A stretch of 64,000 nucleotides of DNA. Origin: Microbacterium sp. 1.5R (GTDB lineage: Bacteria > Actinomycetota > Actinomycetes > Actinomycetales > Microbacteriaceae). The notes under the pieces are model-generated. The model was given only the letters and a program-made list of their open reading frames with translations, was not told the origin of the DNA and did no database searches. Below, one piece after another: positions 35,103 through 44,776 of the stretch. Position 1 is the stretch's first letter. The number at the start of each line of letters is the position of its first letter. The stretch lies in assembly GCF_001889265.1 (NCBI RefSeq), contig NZ_CP018151.1:3224001-3288000 (forward strand), written 5' to 3'. The position numbers and the translations under genes are program-made.

Positions 35103-36605
35103 ATGCTGATCGCGCACGATCTGGGGACCACCGGCGACAAGGCCTCCCTGCACCATGACGACGGACGCCTCGTCACCTCGGTCACGGTGCCGTACCCCGC
35201 GCACTTCGCCGCGGGCGGCATCGCCGAGCAGGATCCGGCGGACTGGTGGGATGCCGTCGTCTCGGCGACCCGACAGCTGATCGACCGTGCGGGCGTCGAC
35301 CCGTCGACCGTCAGCGGACTCGTCGTCAGCGGCCAGATGATGGGCACGGTGCTGCTCGACGCACACGGCGAGCCGGTGCGCCCCGCGATCATCTGGGCCG
35401 ACACCCGCTCGGGCGCGCAGACCCGTGAGCTCGAAGAGCGTCTCGGCGCACAGGACGCCTACCGCGTGCTCGGCCATCGACTGAACCCCACCTACTCGGT
35501 CGAGAAGATCATGTGGGTGCGCGACAACGAGCCGGATGTCTGGGCGCGGGTGCGGCACTTCTGCGTCGCGAAGGACTACATCGTCTACCGTCTCACCGGG
35601 CGCCTCGCCACCGAGCGCTCCGACGCCTCGGGCACCAACGCCTACGACCAGGTGCGCGGCGAGTGGTCGGCCGATGTGCTCGCCGCCGCGGGACTCGACC
35701 CCGCTCTCTTCCCCGAGATCCTCGAATCGACGACGATCGCCGGGTCCCTCACCGCCGAATCGGCCACCGACCTCGGGCTTCCGGCATCCGTCCGCGTCGT
35801 CATGGGCGGCGGAGACGGCCCCTTGGCCGCCGTCGGTTCGGGCATCGTCGCGCCCGAAGACGGCGCGTACGTGTGCCTGGGCACCTCGTCGTGGATCTCG
35901 TTCGCGAGCCTCACACCGCTGCACGACCCGCAGATGCGCACCATGACGTTCGACAACGTCGTGCCAGGATCCTTCGTGCCGACCGCGACCATGCAGGCCG
36001 GCGGCGCCTCGGTGCAGTGGATCGCCGAAGCCCTCTCCCCCGACCCCGCGCGCCCCTACACCGCCCGGCTCACCGCGGAGGCCGGGGGCGACCTCGACAC
36101 CGAGGACCTCTACTTCCTCCCCTATCTGCTCGGCGAACGATCCCCGCTGTGGGACCCGCACGCCCGCGGAGCCTTCGTCGGCCTCGCCCGGCATCACACC
36201 CGCGCGCACCTCACCCGAGCCGTGCTCGAGGGTGTCGCGTACAACCTGCTCACTTGCATCCAGGCGTTCCGCGAATCCGGTGCGTCGATCGACCGCATCG
36301 ACGCGGTGGGCGGCGGAGCGCAGAGCGACGCCTGGCTCGGCATCCTCGCCGACGTCTGGGGTGTGCCGATCCGACGGCGCACGATCGTCGAAGAGGCCAA
36401 CAGCCTCGGCGCCGCTGTCACCGGTGCCGTCGGCCTCGGCCTCGCCGACTTCTCGGCGGCGCGGGCGCTCAGCGAGGTCACGGCGGAGTTCACTCCGGAC
36501 GCCGGCCGGCACGCCGTGCACGCGCAGCGGCATTCGCGCTTCGTCGGCGCCTACGCCGCGCTCGAGCCGTGGTTCGCCCAGGCCCCCGCCACTCGAGGCG
36601 CCTGA
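35103..36605 (+). CDS. FGGY-family carbohydrate kinase (xylulokinase-like)
   Basis: 500 residues, full-length FGGY kinase with two actin-like domains. Motifs: HDLGTTGDKASL phosphate-binding loop at residues 5-16, GQMMGTVLLD, MGGGDGPLAAVGSG with the catalytic Asp about residue 239, and the FGGY-signature equivalent LEGVAYNLLTCIQAF...IDAVGGGAQSD. Residues resemble xylulokinases, but substrate cannot be read from sequence. Nine bases after the isomerase gene; its stop overlaps the next ATG. Confidence 0.88.
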   Translation: MLIAHDLGTTGDKASLHHDDGRLVTSVTVPYPAHFAAGGIAEQDPADWWDAVVSATRQLIDRAGVDPSTVSGLVVSGQMMGTVLLDAHGEPVRPAIIWADTRSGAQTRELEERLGAQDAYRVLGHRLNPTYSVEKIMWVRDNEPDVWARVRHFCVAKDYIVYRLTGRLATERSDASGTNAYDQVRGEWSADVLAAAGLDPALFPEILESTTIAGSLTAESATDLGLPASVRVVMGGGDGPLAAVGSGIVAPEDGAYVCLGTSSWISFASLTPLHDPQMRTMTFDNVVPGSFVPTATMQAGGASVQWIAEALSPDPARPYTARLTAEAGGDLDTEDLYFLPYLLGERSPLWDPHARGAFVGLARHHTRAHLTRAVLEGVAYNLLTCIQAFRESGASIDRIDAVGGGAQSDAWLGILADVWGVPIRRRTIVEEANSLGAAVTGAVGLGLADFSAARALSEVTAEFTPDAGRHAVHAQRHSRFVGAYAALEPWFAQAPATRGA

Positions 36606-37561
36606 TGGGAGTCATCCTTGCGACCAGCCGGTCGTTCTCGGACGGAGACCTCGACCTCGTCGGCCGAGCAAGGGCCGCCGGCCACGAGATCGTCCGGGGC
36701 CCCGCCCACCATGGGCTCACCGAGCTCGCACCCCTGCTCGCTGCCGCCGAGGGGTGGATCGCGGGCACGGGTCCGGTGACCGACGACCACCTGGCCGCCG
36801 CGCCGAACCTCAGGGTCGTGGCCCGCTACGGCGTCGGCACCGAGGCGGTCGATCTCGACGCGGCGCTGCGGCGCGGCATCCCGGTGACGAACACCCCGGG
36901 GGCGAACGCGGATGCCGTCGCCGACCACGCGGTCGGCCTCATGCTCGCGGCGCTCCGGTTCATCCCCGACGGCGATCGCCGCGTGCGGGCCGGCGACTGG
37001 GCCGTGCGGCGCGGTCGCGAGCTCGGAGCCGCCACGGTCGGCATCGTCGGGTTCGGTCGCATAGGCCAGGGCGTCGCGCGACGTCTGAGCGGTTTCGGCG
37101 CACGCGTGCTCGCGGCCGATCCCTTTCTGCCGGCCGACGTGATCGCCGAGCGCGGCGCCGAACCGGTCGACCTCGACGAGCTGTTCCGCACCGCCGACGT
37201 CATCACCCTGCACGCCCCGGGCGGGCAGACGCTCGTCGATGCGGCGCGACTCGACGGCCTCCGCCCCGGCACGATCCTGGTGAACACCGCCCGCCCCGAT
37301 CTCGTCGACGAGGCGGCACTGGCCGCCGCCCTGCGTGACGGACGCCTCGGCGGATACGCCGCCGACACGTTGACCGGCGACACCGCGGCGAGCGCAAGTC
37401 CGCTGCTCGCCGACGACCTCGCCGACCGTGTCAGCGTGACACCGCATCTCGGCGCGCAGACGACCCAGGCCGTCGACAACATGGGCTCGATGTCCCTCGA
37501 CGATGTGCTCGCGGTTCTCGCGGGCACCGCGCCCGCCCACCCCGTCTCTTCCCGACCCTGA
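36605..37561 (+). CDS. D-isomer-specific 2-hydroxyacid dehydrogenase
   Basis: 318 residues, phosphoglycerate-dehydrogenase-like. NAD-binding GFGRIGQG near residues 146-153; catalytic Arg in NTARPDLVDEAAL and His in TPHLGAQT. The usual catalytic Glu of the DVFxxEP motif is not evident: the position reads ADTLTGDTA, so activity may be altered. Start overlaps the kinase stop (TGATG). It could oxidise or reduce a 2-hydroxy acid derived from the kinase product (inference). Confidence 0.85.
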   Translation: MGVILATSRSFSDGDLDLVGRARAAGHEIVRGPAHHGLTELAPLLAAAEGWIAGTGPVTDDHLAAAPNLRVVARYGVGTEAVDLDAALRRGIPVTNTPGANADAVADHAVGLMLAALRFIPDGDRRVRAGDWAVRRGRELGAATVGIVGFGRIGQGVARRLSGFGARVLAADPFLPADVIAERGAEPVDLDELFRTADVITLHAPGGQTLVDAARLDGLRPGTILVNTARPDLVDEAALAAALRDGRLGGYAADTLTGDTAASASPLLADDLADRVSVTPHLGAQTTQAVDNMGSMSLDDVLAVLAGTAPAHPVSSRP

Positions 37562-37572
37562 AGGACCCAGCG

Positions 37573-38526
37573 ATGACCATCACCGAGAACACCGCGACCC
37601 CCGCGACCACGACCGGCGGCTACATGGGCTTCGTCGGCGTGAGCACCGGCTCGTCGTCGATCATGAAGGTGTTCCCGAAGTGGGCCGAGGTGCTGGGCCT
37701 CCCCACCGAGAACCTCATCGGACACGACCTTCCGATGGATGCGACGCCCGAGCAGTACGTCGCCATGGTCGAGCAGATCCGCGACGACCCGCAGCACCGG
37801 GGCGCACTGGTCACGACCCACAAGATGAACGTGTTCGCCGCGGCATCCGACCTGTTCGACGAGCTCGACCCGTTCGCCGTCTCGTGCTCCGAGATCTCGA
37901 GCATCTCGAAGCGGGGCGACCGCCTGATCGGCCGCGCCAAAGACCCCCTCACCGTCGATCTCGCACTCAAGGACTTCCTGCCGACCGACCACTTCGCCCG
38001 TACCGGGGCGGAGGTCGTGATCCTCGGCGCCGGCGGCTCGGGCACCGCGCTCAGCTGGGCGCTGGCGGAGAGGGCGGATGCTCCGGCGAAGATCACCGTG
38101 ACCGCTCGCGACGACGACAAGCTCGACCACCTGCGCGAGGTGCACCGCCAGCACGGCACCCCCGACGGGCTGATCACGTACGTGCGCACCGACACGGTGC
38201 AGGATGCCGCGGCCATCGTCGCAGGCGCTCCCGCGGGCTCGCTGATCGTGAACGCCACCGGCCTCGGCAAGGACCGCCCGGGCTCGCCGCTGCCCGACGA
38301 CGTCGCGTTCCCCGAGGACGCGTGGGTGTGGGAGTTCAACTACCGCGGCTCGCTCGAGTTCCTGCATCAGGCGCGTGCGCAGGAGGGCGCGCGCGGTCTG
38401 CACGTGGTCGACGGCTGGCGCTACTTCATCCACGGGTGGTCGCAAGTCGTCGCCGACGTGTTCGAGATCGACCTCACGCCCGAGATCGTCGAGCGGCTCG
38501 CCCAGGCCGCCGAATCGGTGCGCTGA
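37573..38526 (+). CDS. AroE-like dehydrogenase lacking the shikimate signature
   Basis: 317 residues with shikimate-dehydrogenase architecture: N-terminal substrate domain, Rossmann domain with VILGAGGSGTALSW (about 154-167) and a final DGWRYFIHGWSQV helix equivalent to the AroE DGxxMLxxQ helix. The catalytic lysine is kept (Lys84 in VTTHKM). The substrate-binding motifs are not: the usual SxSP reads SSSIMK and the NTD motif is replaced by SSISKRGDR. It is therefore unlikely to act on shikimate; a sugar- or polyol-derived substrate is suggested by the operon. GAAGGACCC precedes the ATG. Confidence 0.82.
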   Translation: MTITENTATPATTTGGYMGFVGVSTGSSSIMKVFPKWAEVLGLPTENLIGHDLPMDATPEQYVAMVEQIRDDPQHRGALVTTHKMNVFAAASDLFDELDPFAVSCSEISSISKRGDRLIGRAKDPLTVDLALKDFLPTDHFARTGAEVVILGAGGSGTALSWALAERADAPAKITVTARDDDKLDHLREVHRQHGTPDGLITYVRTDTVQDAAAIVAGAPAGSLIVNATGLGKDRPGSPLPDDVAFPEDAWVWEFNYRGSLEFLHQARAQEGARGLHVVDGWRYFIHGWSQVVADVFEIDLTPEIVERLAQAAESVR

Positions 38527-39494
38527 TGCCCGTCGTGCGGACGGTGCTCGGCGACATCGACCCGACGCGTCTCGGGGCGACGGACTATCACGAGCACCTG
38601 TTCCAGATCTCGCCGCTGCTGGTCGGCGATGAGCTCGACGATGAGGAGCTCTCCGGCCAGGAGGCCGCCCTGCTGCGGGCCAGCGGCTTCGCGGCGATGG
38701 TCGATGCGACGCCGTTCGGGCTCGGGCGCGATCCCGAGGGGGTCGCACGCATCAGCGCCGGCACCGGACTGCACATCGTCGCCACGACGGGGCGCCACCG
38801 CGAGGCGCACTACGGCGAGGACCATCCGATGCAGGTGTGGGATGTCGAGCGCCTGGCCGAGCTGTTCATCGCCGAGGTGATGCGCGGGATGCTCGTCGAC
38901 GATGCGCTGGTGTTCGAGACCCCCGACGTGCCCCGGGCGGCTGCGCCCGAGGGACCGCCGGTACGCGCCGGGATGCTGAAAGCCGGCGTCGGCTACTGGA
39001 GCATCACCGCCTTCGAGCACACGACCCTGCTCGCGGTCGCAGCGGCGCACCGAGCGACCGGCGCGCCGGTCATGGTGCACCTGGAGTTCTGCACCGCCGC
39101 GCACGAGGTCCTCGATCTGCTCGAGGGCGAAGGCGTGGCATCCGATCGCGTCGTGCTCGCGCATGCCGACCGCGATCCGGATGCCGGGCTGCACGCGTCG
39201 CTCGCCGAGCGCGGTGCCTACCTGGGGTACGACGGCTTCGCGCGTCCGCGCACGAGGTCGGATGCCGAGCTGCTCGCCCTGACCGAGAAGGCCGTCGCCC
39301 TCGGATGCGGAGACCGCATCCTTCTCGGCGGCGATGTCGCCCGCCGCACCCGCTACCTCGCGTACGGCGGCATGCCGGGTCTCGCCTATCTCGGCGAGCG
39401 CTACCTGCCGCGGCTGCGCTCCGCGCTGGGCGACGACGTGGTCGAGCGGATGCTGGTCGCCAACCCCGCGCGCCTGCTCCCCCTGTCGACCTGA
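38526..39494 (+). CDS. Phosphotriesterase-family lactonase
   Basis: 322 residues, amidohydrolase TIM barrel. All six binuclear-metal ligands of the phosphotriesterase family are seen: His22 and His24 (DYHEHL), the carboxylated Lys152 (GMLKAG), His185 (MVHLE), His213 (LAHADRDPD) and Asp270 (LGGDVAR). Studied relatives from Mycoplasma, Listeria and Enterococcus hydrolyse lactones, including phosphorylated sugar lactones. With a kinase and two dehydrogenases in the operon, a sugar-phosphate lactone is a sensible substrate. Overlaps the preceding stop (TGATG). Confidence 0.85.
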   Translation: MPVVRTVLGDIDPTRLGATDYHEHLFQISPLLVGDELDDEELSGQEAALLRASGFAAMVDATPFGLGRDPEGVARISAGTGLHIVATTGRHREAHYGEDHPMQVWDVERLAELFIAEVMRGMLVDDALVFETPDVPRAAAPEGPPVRAGMLKAGVGYWSITAFEHTTLLAVAAAHRATGAPVMVHLEFCTAAHEVLDLLEGEGVASDRVVLAHADRDPDAGLHASLAERGAYLGYDGFARPRTRSDAELLALTEKAVALGCGDRILLGGDVARRTRYLAYGGMPGLAYLGERYLPRLRSALGDDVVERMLVANPARLLPLST

Positions 39495-39566
39495 CCCTGT
39501 CAGCCCGACCACACCGCTGCCTGACCGCACCGTCCCGCCCCGCCAGCCCACACCCGAGGAGCCCGC

Positions 39567-39863
39567 ATGACCGAGCCGACCATCCTGCATGCCGTGTTCA
39601 CCGCACGCCCCGAGAAGGGCGACGAGGTCGCGGCGCTGCTGCGCGACTTCGCCGCGGTGGTGCGCGCCGAAGAGGGCAACGTCGTGTTCGATGCGACGCG
39701 GCTCGTCGACGACCCCGACCGCTTCTTCGTCTACGAGGTCTACCGCGACGAGGCGGCCTTCCAGGCGCACATCTCGGCCCCGGCCGGCGTCCCGTTCAAT
39801 GAGGCGCTGCAGCAGCTGATCGTCGAGCCGGCATCCGTGCTGACCTTCCTCCGACGTATCTGA
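39567..39863 (+). CDS. ABM-domain protein (antibiotic-biosynthesis-monooxygenase fold)
   Basis: 98 residues, one ferredoxin-like ABM domain: ILHAVFTARPEKGDEVAALLRDF, EEGNVVFDATR and FFVYEVYRDEAAFQAHISAP match the family pattern. Members include quinol monooxygenases, LsrG-type isomerases of a phosphorylated ketone, and heme-degrading enzymes. LsrG acts on a sugar-like phosphate in an operon with a kinase, a tempting parallel here. Last gene of the operon, CGAGGAG upstream, terminator 38 bases downstream. Confidence 0.82.
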   Translation: MTEPTILHAVFTARPEKGDEVAALLRDFAAVVRAEEGNVVFDATRLVDDPDRFFVYEVYRDEAAFQAHISAPAGVPFNEALQQLIVEPASVLTFLRRI

Positions 39864-39900
39864 CGCCCCCTGCCACGCGCCCCCCGCACCCCCGGCACGC

Positions 39901-39937
39901 AAGAAGCCCCCCACCCGAAGGTGAGGGGCTTCTTTCT
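39901..39937. terminator. Bidirectional terminator
   Basis: AAGAAGCCCC pairs with GGGGCTTCTT, with an inner CACC/GGTG helix and CGAA loop, followed by T-run TTT. Lies between the convergent ABM gene and binding-protein gene. Confidence 0.85.
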
Positions 39938-39944
39938 CAGCGGG

Positions 39945-40943
39945 TCACTCGTAGAGGACCGCTGCGATGTCCTCGTCCTCGAGGTTCGTGCTGTCGTACC
40001 AGTACGAACCCGTGTCGTAGAACTCCTCGACGTCCTCGCCGTTGGCCGCGTCGTACGCCGCCTGGACGACCTGCGCGCCGATGCCGATCGGGTCCTGCGT
40101 GATGGCGCCGGCCATGGTGCCGTCCTTGATCGCGTTGATCTGGGCAGCTCCCGAGTCGAAGCCGACGATCGTGATCTTGCCCTTCTCGAGGCCGAGCTCG
40201 TTCACGGCGTTCACGACGCCGATGGCCGAGCCCTCGTTGGTGCCGTAGATGCCCTTGAGATCGGGGTGAGCGGCGATCAGCGTCTTCGCGATGTCAGCCG
40301 ACTTCAGGTGGTCGCCGTCACCGTACTGGATGTCGACGATCTTGATGTCGGGGAAGTCCGCCTCGATCTTCTCGACGAATCCGTCACGACGCTCGACACC
40401 GGTCGAGTTGATGTTCGAGTGGCCGACGATGGCGACTTCGCCCTCGCCGCCGATCAGCTCGGCCATGTGCTCTGCGGCGAGCGCACCGGCGACCTTGCTG
40501 TCGGTCGCCGACAGGCTGAGTCCGACATCGCCGTCGCAGGGAGCGTCGAAGTACACGACGGGGATGTCCTTGGCCTTCGCCTGCTCGAGCGGGGCGACGC
40601 ACGCCTCGGGGTCGAGGGCGGCGTAGGCGATGGCATCCGGGTTCTTGTCGATCGCGGTGGTGAGCATCTCGAGCTGCTGGGCGATCTCGGTCTCGGCGGC
40701 CGGGCCCTCGAACGTGATCTTCACGCCGAGCTCGTCCGCCTTCTCCTGAGCACCGGTCTTGACGGCCTGCCAGAACTGGTGCTGGAAGCCCTTCGAGACG
40801 AGCGCGATGTACATCTCGCCGTCGCCGCTGCCTCCGTCGCCGCTGCCTTCTTCGATGACGTCACCGCCGCCTGCGCAACCCGCGAAGACGAGGGCGGATG
40901 CGGCCACGAGTGCCGCGAATGCGGTCTTCTTGCCGAATTTCAT
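39945..40943 (-). CDS. Ribose-type ABC transporter substrate-binding lipoprotein
   Basis: 332 residues, RbsB-like type I binding protein. Signal peptide residues 1-22 with lipobox FAGC and lipidated Cys23, then a Gly/Asp linker. Conserved GDGDHLKSADIAKTLI and GIYGTNEGSAIGVVNAVNE are typical. Third and last gene of the importer operon, an unusual position for the binding protein. The operon's upstream region carries the regulon operator (43665-43680). Confidence 0.93.
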   Translation of the reverse strand: MKFGKKTAFAALVAASALVFAGCAGGGDVIEEGSGDGGSGDGEMYIALVSKGFQHQFWQAVKTGAQEKADELGVKITFEGPAAETEIAQQLEMLTTAIDKNPDAIAYAALDPEACVAPLEQAKAKDIPVVYFDAPCDGDVGLSLSATDSKVAGALAAEHMAELIGGEGEVAIVGHSNINSTGVERRDGFVEKIEADFPDIKIVDIQYGDGDHLKSADIAKTLIAAHPDLKGIYGTNEGSAIGVVNAVNELGLEKGKITIVGFDSGAAQINAIKDGTMAGAITQDPIGIGAQVVQAAYDAANGEDVEEFYDTGSYWYDSTNLEDEDIAAVLYE

Positions 40944-40992
40944 GGAAACTCCATTGTTCTCTGTGTGGTGGTGGGGGGTGTAGATCTGTGGG

Positions 40993-42026
40993 TCAGGTGC
41001 GCTGGCGGTTGCGCAGCGAGTCGAGGAAGACGGCCAGCAGCACGACGATGCCGACGACGATGTTCTGCCACTCCGACTGGATCGACATGATGCGCAGGCC
41101 GTTGACGAGCACGCTCATGATGAGCGCACCGATCACGGTGCCGAGGATCGAGCCTCGTCCGCCGAGCAGCGACGTTCCGCCGATGATGACGGCGGCGATC
41201 GCCTGCAGCTCGTAGCCGGTGCCGATCTGCGGCTGCGCCGAGTCGAGACGGGCCGCGATCACGATGCCCGCGATGCCGGTGAAGGCGCCCGCGAACATGT
41301 AGATGAGGATCGTCCAGCGGCGGGTGTTCACACCCGACAGCCGGGTGGCCTCCTCGTTCGAGCCGATCGCGAAGGTGTAGCGGCCGAGGAGCGTCTTCGA
41401 CAGCACGAGCCACGCGATGATCGCGGCCACGGCGGTGATCAGCACGGCGTTCGGGATGCCGGGGATGATCACGCCGAGCGCGATCTTCTTGAAGTCGGGG
41501 GCCGAGGTCGAGAAGTAGATCGGCGAGACGTTCGAGATGACGAGGGCGAGTCCGCCGGCGATCATCATCATCGCGAGGGTCGCGATGAAGGGCGGCAGCC
41601 GGAGGAACGTGATGTTGATGCCGTTCACGAGTCCCATGAGGACACCCGTGAGCACACCGCCGATCACGCCGACCCAGACGGGGAGCCCCATGTTGGTGAC
41701 GAAGACACCCGTCATCACGGCGCACAGCGCCATACCGGTGCCGATCGAGAGATCGATGCCGCCGGTGATGATGACGAAGGTCGTGCCGAGGGCGAGGATG
41801 CCGATGACCGCCGTCGACAGCAGCACCGTGGCGATGTTGCTGAAGGTGAAGAAGTTCGGGCTGGCGATCGAGAAGAAGATCACCAGGACGATCAGCGTGC
41901 CGAAGGCGAGTGACTGCTGCAGCTGGCGGCGGAGGAACCCGCCGAAGTCGCGCTTGTCGGTGTTCTCATCGACCGCCGTCTGGATGATCGTCGTCGTCGA
42001 CGATCCGGACTGCTGTGGGGTGCTCA

Positions 42027-42027
<1 letters not shown>
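40993..42027 (-). CDS. Ribose-type ABC transporter permease (RbsC-like)
   Basis: 344 residues, about nine hydrophobic segments, signature ITGGIDLSIGTGMALCAVMTG at about residues 87-107 and LRLPPFIATLAMMMIAGGLAL. A polar 35-residue N-terminal extension precedes the first helix. Overlaps the ATPase stop (TGATG). Confidence 0.92.
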
Positions 42028-43529
<1,502 letters not shown>

Positions 43530-43664
43530 GTGCTCACCTGCTTCCTTGAAGGTCGTGATGCGATATTCCGGTCGGGTCCGGAAACATCGGATCAATTCTG
43601 CGTCTTACGCCCCACCCTGCGCAAGTTGTATCTAAATGTAACTAAGACTTCTTCGGATGGGAAG

Positions 43665-43680
43665 ACCTGTAATAACAAGT
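43665..43680. promoter_or_regulatory. GntR/UTRA regulon operator before the ribose-type importer
   Basis: ACCTGTAATAACAAGT, reverse complement ACTTGTTATTACAGGT, matches the tandem sites at 34429-34467. It lies 136 bases upstream of the ATPase gene. Confidence 0.75.
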
Positions 43681-43716
43681 TGGCAACAGGTCGGCGGATC
43701 GAGGCGACGGCCCGGC

Positions 43717-44586
43717 TCAGTGCAGCCGGATCGAGTCGACCGCGACGAGCTTGTCGCGGATGTAGGCGTTGGCGTGCGCTCCGAGCTCGACGTTGTCGGT
43801 CCACAGGTTGCGCCAGATGCCGAGCATGCGGCTGAGATCGGGGGCGACGACCGCTGACGAGAACGACTCGAACACGATCGGACCGTCGTAGCCGATGCGG
43901 CCCAGCGCCTTGAAGAAGGTGTCGAAGTCGACGGTGCCGGTGCCGAGATAGCCGCGGTGGCTCTCCCCGATGTGCACGTAGCGCAGGGCCGGAGCCGCGT
44001 CGAGGACCGGCGCGAACATATCCGACTCCTCGATGTTCATGTGGTACGTGTCGAGGTGGATGCCGAGGTTCGGCCGATCGACCTCGGCGAGGTAGGCGAG
44101 CGCCTGGCGTGCGGTGTTCAGCACGTTCGTCTCGTAGCGGTTCACGACCTCGAGCGAGACCGAGATGCCGCGCTCTGCGGCATGGTCGGCGACGCGGGCG
44201 ATCGTGCGCCGGCTGCTCTCCAGCCCCTCGGCCGTCACCGGGTCCATGTACTTCTGCATCGCACTGTAGATCACGCCGCAGAAGTGCTGGCCGCCGAGGT
44301 CGGCGAGCACGTCGACCGCCCTGAGCAGCAGCGCCTCTCCCGCGGCCACGACGGCCGGGTCGGAGCTCGTCACGTCGGTCGCGCCCGAGAGTCCGAGCGA
44401 GGCGCTGACGGCGAGATCGTGCTCTTCGAGCGCGTCCTTCGCCGCGGTGACGTCGAACGAGAACGGGTCCATCAGCGGGAACTCGATCAGGTCGAATCCG
44501 GCCGCCTTCGTCTTCTCGACGGAGAGACGGATGCCGTCGGCATCGAAGTGTCCGGTCCAGACGAGCCCGTGGCATCCGATGTTCAT
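43717..44586 (-). CDS. Ketose 3-epimerase (D-tagatose/D-psicose 3-epimerase family)
   Basis: 289 residues, xylose-isomerase-like TIM barrel. Glu146, Asp179, His182, His205, Arg211 and Glu240 fall at exactly the spacing of the Pseudomonas cichorii D-tagatose 3-epimerase residues Glu152, Asp185, His188, His211, Arg217 and Glu246, each offset by six. These bind the metal and exchange the C3 proton. Converts a ketohexose or ketopentose to its C3 epimer. It diverges from its probable LacI regulator at 44777 and lies just upstream of, and in line with, the ribose-type importer. Confidence 0.88.
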   Translation of the reverse strand: MNIGCHGLVWTGHFDADGIRLSVEKTKAAGFDLIEFPLMDPFSFDVTAAKDALEEHDLAVSASLGLSGATDVTSSDPAVVAAGEALLLRAVDVLADLGGQHFCGVIYSAMQKYMDPVTAEGLESSRRTIARVADHAAERGISVSLEVVNRYETNVLNTARQALAYLAEVDRPNLGIHLDTYHMNIEESDMFAPVLDAAPALRYVHIGESHRGYLGTGTVDFDTFFKALGRIGYDGPIVFESFSSAVVAPDLSRMLGIWRNLWTDNVELGAHANAYIRDKLVAVDSIRLH

Positions 44587-44631
44587 GAGACCTCTCGGAG
44601 ACGGGTGTGCGGCACCTTCGCCTCGGCAGGA

Positions 44632-44645
44632 TTGGCACGTTGCAA
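44632..44645. promoter_or_regulatory. LacI operator, copy 1
   Basis: TTGGCACGTTGCAA, pseudo-palindrome with central CG, 46 bases upstream of the epimerase gene. Identical to copy 2 at 44699-44712. Confidence 0.78.
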
Positions 44646-44698
44646 CTCTGCGTTCAGGTCACCGTACGCGGGTCAGGGATGCGGTGTCAAGAACTTTC

Positions 44699-44712
44699 TT
44701 GGCACGTTGCAA
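44699..44712. promoter_or_regulatory. LacI operator, copy 2
   Basis: TTGGCACGTTGCAA, identical to copy 1 with centres 67 bases apart, 64 bases upstream of the LacI gene. Two identical sites in a divergent promoter region suggest one per promoter or a short repression loop. Confidence 0.78.
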
Positions 44713-44776
44713 TCGCTGGGCTACTCTGGACTCGCCGCCGACCGTCCTGCGTCGTCGCGCCGTCGACAGGAGCTCC

